Shown: positions 24,906-33,808 of the stretch, piece after piece
Numbering within the stretch: position 1 is the stretch's first letter
Layout: the number at the start of each line of letters is the position of its first letter
Assembly: GCA_029978905.1 (NCBI GenBank)
Contig: JAPOIM010000038.1
Span: 1 to 41,849 of the forward strand
From: Planctomycetota bacterium
Lineage (GTDB): Bacteria; Planctomycetota; Planctomycetia; Pirellulales; UBA1268
Length of the DNA: 41,849 nucleotides
Reading direction: 5' to 3'
The notes under the pieces: generated by a model
Database searches by the model: none
Seen by the model: only the letters and a program-made list of their open reading frames with translations
What the model was told of the DNA's origin: nothing
Translations under genes and position numbers: made by a program

Positions 24906-27900
24906 TTACGCGGCTTGTTGATTTCTGCCTGCGGGAGCGATTGGTGGTCGTCTTGGCGGCAGTGGGCCTGGCTGCCTACGGCTGGCATGCAGCCAAGACG
25001 ATACCTGTCGATGCGATCCCCGATGTTGGGGAGAACCAGGTGATCGTGCTGAGTGAATGGCCCGGCCGCTCCCCCAAAGACATGGAGGACCAAATCACCT
25101 ATCCCTTGTCGGTGGCGCTGCAGGCGGTGCCGGGTGCCAAGAGCGTCCGCGGCAAGAGCATGTTCGGTTTCAGTTTCGTGCAGGTCACGTTCGCTGATGA
25201 CATCGACTTCTACTGGGCCCGCTCGCGCGTCGCCGAACAGCTCACGACGGTGACCGGCACGCTCCCACAAGGGGTCACCCCACAGCTCGCCCCCGACGCC
25301 ACGGCCCTTGGCCAGATCTACTTCTACGTGCTCGACCCTCCCCCCGGCGTCGATCTCGCCGAACTGCGCTCTCGCCAAGATTTTTTCATTCGCTATGCGC
25401 TTGAGTCGGTCGACGGTGTGGCGGAAGTGGCCTCGATTGGCGGCTACGTGCGGCAGTATCAGGTGGACGTGGACCCGGATCGGCTCCGCTATCACGGGAT
25501 TCCACTGGCTTCCGTTGTGGCCGCAGTCCGCGCTGCCAACATCGATGTTGGGGCCAAGACGGTCGAACAGGGAGGCCTTGAGTTTCTTGTCCGCGGACGC
25601 GGCTTTATTGGCTCAGGAAAAACGCAGCCAGAAACGCTCGACCAGATCGAGCAGACTGTGATCACCACGCGCGATGGGATCCCGGTTCGGCTCAAGGACA
25701 TTGCGCAGGTCCAGTTGGGGCCTGCGTTCCGCCGAGGGGCGCTCGACCACAACGGTGCCGAAGCGGTGGGTGGTGTCGTGATCATGCGATACGGCGCCAA
25801 CCCACGGGCGGTCATCGAAGGCATCAAGGCCAAGATTGCGTCGCTCGAGCCAGAGCTCGACGGGATCCGCATCGTCGGCGTCTACGACCGTCGCGGGCTG
25901 ATTGATGAAACCATCCAGACACTCACCGAAGCCCTCAGTCAGGAAACGATCATCACGATCATCGTGGTCGCGCTGTTCCTGCTCCACATTCAGGCAAGCC
26001 TCCTGATCGCTGTCACGCTCCCACTCGCCGTCTTGATGGCCTTCGCTGCGATGAAGCTCTTCCGAGTGGATGCCAACATCATGTCGCTGGCTGGGATCGC
26101 CATCGCGATTGGCACGATGGTCGACATGGGCATCATTGTGCTAGAGAACATCTACGATCACCTCGCCGAGTGGGAACGCACGACGCCACCTCACCCAGGT
26201 CAGACACGAGCCGAGGCACGGCTGACAGTCATCCGCTCCGCGGCAACAGAGGTGGTGCCAGCGGTGATGACAGCGGTGTCGACGACGATTGTCAGTTTTC
26301 TGCCTGTTTTTTTCCTCACCGGCCGCGACGCCAAACTCTTTACGCCCCTGGCCTGGACCAAAACTTTTGCGCTCGGAGCAAGTCTGATCGTGGCGGTGAC
26401 GGTCGTGCCCGTCCTCGCCAGGATCTTTCTCCAGTCGGCCCGTCGGTCATTCCTCAAGAGCCTGCTCACAGCCGTCGGCCTAGGCACCTGCCTCGCCATT
26501 CTCGGGGGCCTGGTGTGGGGAGATCTCCTCGTCGATCGCGCGTCTGTTCCCAGGCCGGTGGTGGTGGTGGGCCTGGCCCTGTTGGGCGCCGGTCTTGGCT
26601 GGTGGTTCAGCCGCGAGCAGCTCTCGCCCATGGAATCGAACCCCGCCAGCCGCCTCGTGCGGTGGCTCTACGCAGGGCGTCTGCGTCTTGCCCTGCATCA
26701 CAAGGGAGCCATGCTCGCGCTTCCAGGCCTGCTCTTCTTCTTGGGGCTCGGCGCCTGGCTCGGTCTTCCCACCCTGCTTGCCCCACTTGAACGTTTTGCC
26801 CAGGCGTGTGGGGCGGATCTCAACGGCGTGCCTGGCTACGTCGAGGCTAAGCACACCTTCACGGGGCTGCCGACCGATGACTGGATCGCGCTTGACGAGG
26901 GAAGCTGGTTCTACATGCCGAGCCTCTATCCCGCGGCCAGCTTCACGCAAGCGATGCAGGTTCTCCAAACGCAGGATGCCCTGATTCGTGAGATCCCTGA
27001 GGTCGCTGATGTGCTGGGCAAGATTGGACGCATCGATTCCGCGCTCGACCCTGCACCGGCGGCGATGATCGAAACGTATGTGATGCTACGGCCGAAGGCG
27101 GCGTGGAGGCCGGGCGTCTCTGCGGACGACATCTGGAACGAGATCAACAAGGTCGCCACACTCCCCGGCGTCACGCCGGCCTCACCCCTGCAGCCCATTG
27201 AAGGCCGGGTGGTGATGCTGCAGTCGGGCATCAAGGCGTCGATGGCGATCCGCATCTACGGCGATTCGCTCGAGGGCCTGGGCGAGGCGGCGCTCGCGGT
27301 TGCGGCGCACCTCCGCACCAGTCCCTTGGTCGACGCGCGGACCGTGAACCCTGACATCGTGATGGGGAAGCCCTATCAGGAGTTTGAGGTCGATCGCGAG
27401 GCCGCCGCCCGGTACGGGATGACCACGCAGATGGTCAACGAGGTGATCGCGGCAGGACTTGGCGGCGTCGACGCCACCACCACCGTCGAAGGCCGCGAGC
27501 GGTATCCGATTCAGGTACGTTTTTCCCGCGACCGTCGCGAGCAGCTGGAAGAGCTCTCGCGGCTTCCGCTGGTCACGCCGACTGGCGACATCGTGCCTCT
27601 TGAGCGGCTCGCGCACGCCTCGACCACCTGGGGCCCTGGGGCGATTAACAGCGAAAACTCGCGCCTGGTGGCCCATGTGATGTTCTCGCCTGCCGGCAGC
27701 GGTGCGATCGAGACAGTCGAAGGTGTGATGGCAGGACTGCGTCAGGCGCGGACGGAGGGAAGCCTTGTGTTTCCCGAAGGCAACTTCGAACTCGAAGCGG
27801 TGGGGTCGTTTCAGAATCAGATCGAGGCCAACGAGCGGCTGCTGTGGATTCTTCCCTCCGTGTTTTTGATCAACCTCCTGCTGCACTATCTCCACTTCCG

Positions 27901-28450
27901 CAACCTCCCCGTCTCGCTGGTGGTTTTTTCGGGGATCCCGATCGCCTGCGCTGGCGGCATGCTCGCGATCGCGATCAACGGCATCGAACTCAACACCGCC
28001 GTCTGGGTTGGGTTCATCGCGCTAGCGGGCTTGGCTGCGGATGATGGCATCGTGATGGCCAGCTTCATTCACGATCGTTTGCAGCACCGACGGATCGAGA
28101 CGGTGGAGGAACTGCGTCGTGAGGTCTACGAAGCAGGGCTGAAACGGATTCGTCCCTGCGTGATGACGACCCTCACCACCCTGGCCGCCCTCGTGCCCGT
28201 GTTGCTTTCCACCGGCCGGGGAAGCGATGTGGCACGGGCCATGGCCTGGCCCGTGTTTGGTGGCATGCTCGTCGAGCCCTTCACGACCTTCGTCGTTCCC
28301 ACGATCTACTGCGGCTACCTCGAACTTCGCCTCCGCAGCGGATTCGGCCCCGAAAACGGCTCCCACGCGACGGGAACGCCGCTTCAGGCTGCCTTGAGCC
28401 CCTCTCCCGGTTTCCCTACCCTCTCCACCCCTTCGGAGGACCTGTCATGA
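24902..28450 (+). CDS. cusA: Cu(I)/Ag(I) RND efflux pump (CusA/CzcA family) with extra membrane segment
   Basis: Inner-membrane proton-driven heavy-metal exporter of 1182 residues; E. coli CusA is about 1047. The TM4 proton-relay motif GTMVDMG has Asp408. The three periplasmic methionines that bind Cu/Ag in CusA (M573, M623, M672) are matched by Met672 (FYMPS), Met722 (AAMIET) and Met772 (VVMLQSGIK), which favours copper/silver over zinc/cobalt. The extra length is mostly an insertion around residues 510-660, with two added hydrophobic stretches (LLTAVGLGTCLAILGGLVWG and VVVVGLALLGAGLGWWF) and a remodelled loop before FYMPS. ATGA overlaps at both ends show tight operon structure. Confidence 0.93.
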   Translation: MITRLVDFCLRERLVVVLAAVGLAAYGWHAAKTIPVDAIPDVGENQVIVLSEWPGRSPKDMEDQITYPLSVALQAVPGAKSVRGKSMFGFSFVQVTFADDIDFYWARSRVAEQLTTVTGTLPQGVTPQLAPDATALGQIYFYVLDPPPGVDLAELRSRQDFFIRYALESVDGVAEVASIGGYVRQYQVDVDPDRLRYHGIPLASVVAAVRAANIDVGAKTVEQGGLEFLVRGRGFIGSGKTQPETLDQIEQTVITTRDGIPVRLKDIAQVQLGPAFRRGALDHNGAEAVGGVVIMRYGANPRAVIEGIKAKIASLEPELDGIRIVGVYDRRGLIDETIQTLTEALSQETIITIIVVALFLLHIQASLLIAVTLPLAVLMAFAAMKLFRVDANIMSLAGIAIAIGTMVDMGIIVLENIYDHLAEWERTTPPHPGQTRAEARLTVIRSAATEVVPAVMTAVSTTIVSFLPVFFLTGRDAKLFTPLAWTKTFALGASLIVAVTVVPVLARIFLQSARRSFLKSLLTAVGLGTCLAILGGLVWGDLLVDRASVPRPVVVVGLALLGAGLGWWFSREQLSPMESNPASRLVRWLYAGRLRLALHHKGAMLALPGLLFFLGLGAWLGLPTLLAPLERFAQACGADLNGVPGYVEAKHTFTGLPTDDWIALDEGSWFYMPSLYPAASFTQAMQVLQTQDALIREIPEVADVLGKIGRIDSALDPAPAAMIETYVMLRPKAAWRPGVSADDIWNEINKVATLPGVTPASPLQPIEGRVVMLQSGIKASMAIRIYGDSLEGLGEAALAVAAHLRTSPLVDARTVNPDIVMGKPYQEFEVDREAAARYGMTTQMVNEVIAAGLGGVDATTTVEGRERYPIQVRFSRDRREQLEELSRLPLVTPTGDIVPLERLAHASTTWGPGAINSENSRLVAHVMFSPAGSGAIETVEGVMAGLRQARTEGSLVFPEGNFELEAVGSFQNQIEANERLLWILPSVFLINLLLHYLHFRNLPVSLVVFSGIPIACAGGMLAIAINGIELNTAVWVGFIALAGLAADDGIVMASFIHDRLQHRRIETVEELRREVYEAGLKRIRPCVMTTLTTLAALVPVLLSTGRGSDVARAMAWPVFGGMLVEPFTTFVVPTIYCGYLELRLRSGFGPENGSHATGTPLQAALSPSPGFPTLSTPSEDLS

Positions 28451-28911
28451 AACGCTGCCTCGTGTGTCCGCTGCTGCTGTCGCTGGTCGCCCTCGTTTTC
28501 CCGTCGGCCGCCATCGCCACCGAGCTCACTCCGGATCAACTCCATTGCGCCGTGCAGAAGATCTGCCCGGTTTCCGGGATCACGTTGGGCGAACATGGCC
28601 CGCCGGTCAAAGTCTTGGTCGGCGACCAGGAAGAAGAGGTCTTTCTCTGCTGCAAGGCCTGCCTCAACCGAGAGATCGACCCGGCCCACTGGGCAACGAT
28701 CCACAGGAACATCGCCACCAGCCAAAAGATCTGCCCGGTGATGGAAGAAGCGTTACCAGCCAAGGCGGAATGGAAGATTGTCGAAGGCCGTGTGGTCTTT
28801 GTCTGCTGCCCTGCCTGTTTTCGCAAGATCGAGAAGGATCCCAAGACGCACCTGGCACTGATCGACTCCTTCTATGCCGCGTCCCTTTCGGATGAACCCA
28901 CGAAGGAGTAG
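28447..28911 (+). CDS. Exported protein with tandem CPV...CC.AC metal-binding motifs
   Basis: A 154-residue periplasmic protein with a signal peptide (about 1-24). It has two copies of one short module: KICPVSG...VFLCCKACLN and KICPVME...VFVCCPACFRKI. Each module carries an early Cys and a C-C-x-x-C group, resembling YHS/TRASH-type metal-binding folds. Its place between the pump and the outer-membrane channel, overlapping the pump stop by 4 bases, suggests a periplasmic copper or silver carrier or buffer, perhaps doing the job CusF does in E. coli although unrelated in sequence (inference). Confidence 0.78.
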   Translation: MKRCLVCPLLLSLVALVFPSAAIATELTPDQLHCAVQKICPVSGITLGEHGPPVKVLVGDQEEEVFLCCKACLNREIDPAHWATIHRNIATSQKICPVMEEALPAKAEWKIVEGRVVFVCCPACFRKIEKDPKTHLALIDSFYAASLSDEPTKE

Positions 28912-28916
28912 GCAGC

Positions 28917-30398
28917 GTGGCTCAGCGCCTGGGAATCCACCTGTTCGGTGTGGTGACGATCGCGGTTGCAGCGATCGGTTGCCGCGCTGATCGCTTCCGG
29001 GATGCCGATCTCCTGCCCCTGTCCGAAGTCAGCATGCAACGGCTCGCTCGCAGCCAGGCGACGCCGCAAAGCACGGCCCTGCACACCTCCGGGGAAACGC
29101 TCGCGCAGCGGCACCTTCTTCAAGGCCCACATGCCCTGCAGGACTATGTGCACCTCGCCCTCACGCAGAACCCCGACATTCTCGCTGCCCGCAAGCGCGT
29201 CGAGGCGCTCGCGTTTCGAGTGCCCGTGGCGAGGAGTCTTCCCGACCCCGCGCTCACCACCGTCGCCCAGCCTGCCCCCGTCCAGACAGCCGCTGGCGAG
29301 TTTCAGTTCATCTTGAACGCCAATCAAAAGTTCCCTTGGTTTGGCAAACTCGACGCCCGCGCGTCTCTTGCGGAAGCCGAGGCGAGTGTGGCCCGAGCCG
29401 AACTGGCCGCGGTGGAACTTGAGACGGTCTCCAAAGTGAAGAAGACCTGCTACGAACTTGCCTACGTGCAGCAGGCGATCATGGTGACCGAAACCGAGCG
29501 GAAACTGCTGGAGCAGCTGCAGTCGGTGGCGACCAGCCGCTACGAGACAGGTCAAACAACCCTGCAGGATGTGCTCCGCGCCGACCTCGAAATCGCGGCG
29601 CTCGAAAACAGCCTGATCAGCCTTCGTCAGCGGAAGGTCGCCGAACGAGCGAAACTTGCGCGGCTTCTGCACGTCGCTCCCGACACCGAGCTTGAGCCAC
29701 CTGCCGACCTGCCCGAAACCCAGCTGCCACGAGATCTGGAGAGCCTGCGACAACAGGCAGTCGCGGCCAGGCCGCAGCTGCATGCTGCCATGACGCGGAT
29801 CACCAAGGAACGGCGCGCAGTCAACCTCGCCCGCCTCGACTACAAGCCCGATGTGACGCTGGGCTTTGCCTGGATCGATGTGGCCGATGCGGGGCTCGCC
29901 CCGAGTTCGAATGGCCAAGACGCCGTCCTGCTGACGGCCGGGATCAATCTGCCGATCTATCGCAAACGGTTGGATGCCTCCGTGCATTCCGCAGAAGCCA
30001 GCAGCGTCGCCTCAGCCCGTCAGTATGACTCGCTGAAGGATGCCACCATGGAAGCCGTCACCGAACTCTTTGCGAAGGCTGAGAGCCATACGCAGATGCT
30101 CGCGCTCTTCACCGACGACATCCTCCCCAAGGCCGAGCAGACGCTGGAGGTGTCGACGCAAGCCTACGCCGTGGGCGACATCGACTTTCTGCAGTTGCTC
30201 GACAACTGGCAGCAACTGCTCCGTTACGAACTCGGGCGCGAGCGGCTCAAAGCCGACCTGCAGCAGACGCTCGCCGACCTCGAACAGGTGGTTGGCGGCT
30301 GGACGACGACCAAAACCAGGCTCGCACCCGAGATTGAAGAAGTGCCTCTCCCGCCGGAGCCTGCCGCAGCCGAGCCGCTGCCGCCGGAGCCTGCGTAA
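28917..30398 (+). CDS. cusC: Outer-membrane efflux lipoprotein (TolC/CusC family)
   Basis: Outer-membrane channel of the RND metal pump, 493 residues. GTG 28917 has AAGGAG just upstream, and the N-terminus is a lipoprotein signal with lipobox AAIGC (Cys22), as in CusC. Two OEP repeats of long helices follow (about 70-270 and 280-470), with typical segments such as ALTQNPDILAARKRVEAL and YETGQTTLQDVLRADLEI. The C-terminus is a Pro-Glu tail (LPPEPAAAEPLPPEPA). It is the last gene of the operon; a 187-base gap with no clear terminator follows. Confidence 0.9.
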   Translation: MAQRLGIHLFGVVTIAVAAIGCRADRFRDADLLPLSEVSMQRLARSQATPQSTALHTSGETLAQRHLLQGPHALQDYVHLALTQNPDILAARKRVEALAFRVPVARSLPDPALTTVAQPAPVQTAAGEFQFILNANQKFPWFGKLDARASLAEAEASVARAELAAVELETVSKVKKTCYELAYVQQAIMVTETERKLLEQLQSVATSRYETGQTTLQDVLRADLEIAALENSLISLRQRKVAERAKLARLLHVAPDTELEPPADLPETQLPRDLESLRQQAVAARPQLHAAMTRITKERRAVNLARLDYKPDVTLGFAWIDVADAGLAPSSNGQDAVLLTAGINLPIYRKRLDASVHSAEASSVASARQYDSLKDATMEAVTELFAKAESHTQMLALFTDDILPKAEQTLEVSTQAYAVGDIDFLQLLDNWQQLLRYELGRERLKADLQQTLADLEQVVGGWTTTKTRLAPEIEEVPLPPEPAAAEPLPPEPA

Positions 30399-30585
30399 GC
30401 CAGACGCTTCTCTCGAGCCCGCATGTTTTGACAGAACCTCGTCAGCCTAAAGGCCGGGAACGGGCAGTCTTCGCGAGAGGACCAGTTTCCCTTGGGATGC
30501 GTTTCCCGGGCGACTATCATGGAGGGCCTATGGGGATCAGGGACCGTGTTTTCACACGCCGCGTTTCCAGGCCAAGGTTGTTTCC

Positions 30586-33500
30586 ATGCATCAGTTGTTT
30601 TTCTCGCTGCGCCGCGCTCGATCGTTTCCCTTTGCCTCGCTTACCGCTGGCTCTCTGGCCGCGGGCATGACGCTGCTGTGCCTCGCGGAAGGGGCACACG
30701 CCGCGACCTGGCAGCAGAAGGCTGAGCCACAGCCAGTCGCCACCGCGAAGCCTGAAGCCGCTGAGGTGGTGCTCCCCGAGCCGGCCAACGCCGCCTGGAT
30801 CTGGGGCCCTGACAACGACACCAGCTACCGGCTCACAAAGGCTTTTGCTGGCAACTGCGAGCGGGCAGTGCTCGTGGCCTCGGGTGACAACCGGATGCAG
30901 ATCCTGCTCAACGGCAACGTTGTGGCCGAGAGCAGCGCCTGGGATCAGCCGATCGCGGTGGATGTCACCGAGGCTGTGAAGGATGGCGACAACGAACTCA
31001 CCGCCATCGTGGCCAACGATGGGGGCATTGCTGGCTTCGCCTGTCGGCTCGTGCTCACCGAGGCAGGCGGCGGCACGCGCGTCGTGGAAACCGACGACAG
31101 CTGGACTGCCGCTGTGGCCCGTCGGCCCGACAAGGCGGTCGACCTCCGCGTGGTCGCTCAGGCGGGAGCGCAGCCTTGGGGCGACGTTCTCAAGCGTGCC
31201 ACGGCGGCTCCACCCCCAGCCGGGTTCGCCGTTCCCGAAGGCTTTGCAGTCGAGCGACTCTTCGTGGTGCCGCAAGACGAACTTGGGAGCTGGGTCTCGT
31301 TGACCACCGACCCCAAGGGCCGACTGATCGCCAGCGACCAAGGTGACAAAGGCCTCGTGCGGATCACCCCCGCCGCCCTCGACGGCTCCACCGAAACCAT
31401 TGTCGAGAAGATTCCCGCCGAGATCACCGGAGCCCAGGGCCTGCTGTGGGCCTTCGACGCGCTCTACGTCGTCTGCAACGGCGGCACGGGCAGCGGCCTC
31501 TACCGCGTGACTGATTCCGATGGCAACGACACTCTCGACGCGGTCGAGAAGCTGCGGACGTTTAACGGCGGTGGTGAGCACGGTCCTCACAACATCCAGC
31601 TCTCACCAGATGGCACGAAGCTCTTCATCATCTGTGGCAACCACACCGATCCTCCATTCGAGGTGACGAACGTCACGGAACCGCAGGTGATGGGCGGCAT
31701 CCGCGAGTCGCAGCGGCGCGTCACACTTTCTGAAGAAGGCTCCAGTCGCCTGCCAGCCAACTGGGATGAAGACACCGTGATCGCCCGCATGTGGGACGGC
31801 AACGGTCATGCTGCGGGCAAGCTTGCCCCGGGCGGCTTCATCGTGAGCACCGATCCCGACGGCAAATCCTGGGAGCTGTGGAGCGCCGGCTACCGCAACC
31901 CCTACGACTTCGCCTTTAACGCCGACGGTGAACTCTTTGCCTACGACGCCGACATGGAGTGGGACTTTGGCACGCCCTGGTATCGCCCCACACGCGTGAA
32001 CCATGCGACGAGTGGCAGCGAACTCGGGTGGCGAAGCGGCACCGCCAAATGGTCGCCGCGGTTCCCCGACAGCCTGCCGGCCATCGTCGACATCGGCCCC
32101 GGCTCGCCCGTCGGGGCGTCGTTTGGCTACGGCACGAAGTTTCCGGCCAAGTACCAGAAGGCGTTCTACATCTGCGACTGGACGTTTGGCACGATGTATG
32201 CGATCCACCTCACGCCCGAGGGCGCGAGCTACTCCGGCACCAAGGAGGAGTTTGTGTCGCGGACGCCTCTGCCGCTGACCGACATGACCGTCGGCCACGA
32301 CGGAGCAATCTATTTCACCGTCGGCGGCCGCGGTGGCCAGAGCGAACTCTACCGCGTGACCTACCAAGGGGATGCCCCGACCACGCCGGTCGATGCCCGC
32401 GATCCACGGGGAGCTGGTGAGCGAGAGCTCCGCCGAAACCTGGAGGCACTCCATCACCCCGTCGCCGACTCCCGTGGCGCGATTGACATGGCTCTGCCCT
32501 TCCTCAGCCACCCGGACCGCTTCATTCGCTATGCCGCTCGCATCGCACTGGAGCACCAGCCGGTGGAACTGTGGCAGGAAGAGGCACTCGCCCTGACAGA
32601 CCCTCACGCCCGTATCACGGCTGCCGTCGGTGTGGCCCGGCAGGCGGAACCCGCGTCGCAGGAAGCGGTCCTTGCGGCTCTTGAGACGATCGACCCGACC
32701 GACCTGGATACGCAGACAAAGATCGATCTCGTGCGGGCCTATGAGTTGGCACTCGTGCGGCTTGGCAATCCGTCCGATGCTTGGAAGCAGCGGATCGCCT
32801 CGCGGATCGCACCGGTGTTTCCCTCAGGCTCGTTTGATCTCGATCGAGCAGCCTCCAGCCTGCTTGTGGCCGTGCGTGCCCCGGGGATCGTGACCAAACT
32901 CGTGGGCATGCTGGCCAAGCCCACCGACTCAGCCGAGTCGACGAACCTCGCCCCCAACGAAGACGACCTGCAGCAGTTGATCACGCGGAATGCGGGCTAC
33001 GGCTCAGCCGTGCGTGAGGCCCTGGAGAAGCGCGGCGACCTGCTGCAGATCCACTATGCCTACGCCCTGCGAACGGTTGCCGAGCCGGAACATTGGACCG
33101 ATGCCGACCGCAGCGGCTATTTCGCCTGGTTCGGCAGGGCCCGCGAGTGGGCCGGCGGCAACAGTTTCCGCAAGTTCTTGCTGAATATTGAGAACGAGAA
33201 TCTCGCCACCCTCAGCGACACGCAGAAGATGGCCCTGGAAACCCTCGGGATCCGCAAGCCCTACACGCCACCACCGCTGCCGAAGCCCGAAGGCCCAGGC
33301 CGCCAGTGGAACACCGCCGAGGTGCTGGCCTTGGCCGAGAAGCGTCTCGACTCGGGCCGCAACTTTGAACATGGCAAGCGCACGTTTGCGGCGGCTCGCT
33401 GCGTGGTCTGCCATCGCTTTGGCGAGGATGGCGGCGCCACTGGCCCCGACCTCACCCAGGCCGGCGGTCGATTCCAGCTGAAGGACCTCGTGGAGGCGAT

Positions 33501-33804
33501 GGTGGAGCCGAGCAAGGTCGTCTCCGACCAGTACAAGGCGAGCGTGGTGCAGACGGTCGACGGCAAGGTCGTTTCCGGCCGCATCGTCGCCGAGTTCCCC
33601 GACCGGATTGTGGTCGTCACGGATCCCGAAGATGCCACCAAGTTTGTGGAAGTGGCTCGGGAAGACATCGAGGAACTGCTGCCAGCCACACAGTCGCTGA
33701 TGCCTGCCGGACTGCTCGACACGCTCAGCGAGGAAGAGGTGCTCGACCTCCTGGCCTACACGCTCTCGCGAGACAAGCCCAATGACCGTCGCTTCCGGAA
33801 GTAG
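30586..33804 (+). CDS. PVC-type membrane-bound dehydrogenase/heme protein with HEAT-like repeats
   Basis: A 1072-residue exported protein. After a signal peptide (about 10-40) comes a jelly-roll-like domain (about 72-180). Next is a six-bladed-propeller dehydrogenase-like domain (about 205-605; LFVVPQDELGSWVSLTTDPK, GGGEHGPHNI, PYDFAFNADGELFAYDADME), then HEAT-like helices (about 620-860). A cytochrome c domain of the Pirellula/Verrucomicrobium type has heme motif CVVCH at 939-943 and GPDLT after it. The family is known from genomes and suspected to oxidise sugars or alcohols and pass electrons to its heme; no substrate is established. The next gene carries a related jelly-roll domain, supporting a common function. 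Confidence 0.88.
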   Translation: MHQLFFSLRRARSFPFASLTAGSLAAGMTLLCLAEGAHAATWQQKAEPQPVATAKPEAAEVVLPEPANAAWIWGPDNDTSYRLTKAFAGNCERAVLVASGDNRMQILLNGNVVAESSAWDQPIAVDVTEAVKDGDNELTAIVANDGGIAGFACRLVLTEAGGGTRVVETDDSWTAAVARRPDKAVDLRVVAQAGAQPWGDVLKRATAAPPPAGFAVPEGFAVERLFVVPQDELGSWVSLTTDPKGRLIASDQGDKGLVRITPAALDGSTETIVEKIPAEITGAQGLLWAFDALYVVCNGGTGSGLYRVTDSDGNDTLDAVEKLRTFNGGGEHGPHNIQLSPDGTKLFIICGNHTDPPFEVTNVTEPQVMGGIRESQRRVTLSEEGSSRLPANWDEDTVIARMWDGNGHAAGKLAPGGFIVSTDPDGKSWELWSAGYRNPYDFAFNADGELFAYDADMEWDFGTPWYRPTRVNHATSGSELGWRSGTAKWSPRFPDSLPAIVDIGPGSPVGASFGYGTKFPAKYQKAFYICDWTFGTMYAIHLTPEGASYSGTKEEFVSRTPLPLTDMTVGHDGAIYFTVGGRGGQSELYRVTYQGDAPTTPVDARDPRGAGERELRRNLEALHHPVADSRGAIDMALPFLSHPDRFIRYAARIALEHQPVELWQEEALALTDPHARITAAVGVARQAEPASQEAVLAALETIDPTDLDTQTKIDLVRAYELALVRLGNPSDAWKQRIASRIAPVFPSGSFDLDRAASSLLVAVRAPGIVTKLVGMLAKPTDSAESTNLAPNEDDLQQLITRNAGYGSAVREALEKRGDLLQIHYAYALRTVAEPEHWTDADRSGYFAWFGRAREWAGGNSFRKFLLNIENENLATLSDTQKMALETLGIRKPYTPPPLPKPEGPGRQWNTAEVLALAEKRLDSGRNFEHGKRTFAAARCVVCHRFGEDGGATGPDLTQAGGRFQLKDLVEAMVEPSKVVSDQYKASVVQTVDGKVVSGRIVAEFPDRIVVVTDPEDATKFVEVAREDIEELLPATQSLMPAGLLDTLSEEEVLDLLAYTLSRDKPNDRRFRK

Positions 33805-33808
33805 GTGG

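Noticed and set aside
30427-30450. TTGACA as a -35 box before the PVC cytochrome gene
   Set aside because: No acceptable -10 hexamer is found at 16-18 bases; a nearby TAAAGG is only 14 bases away.
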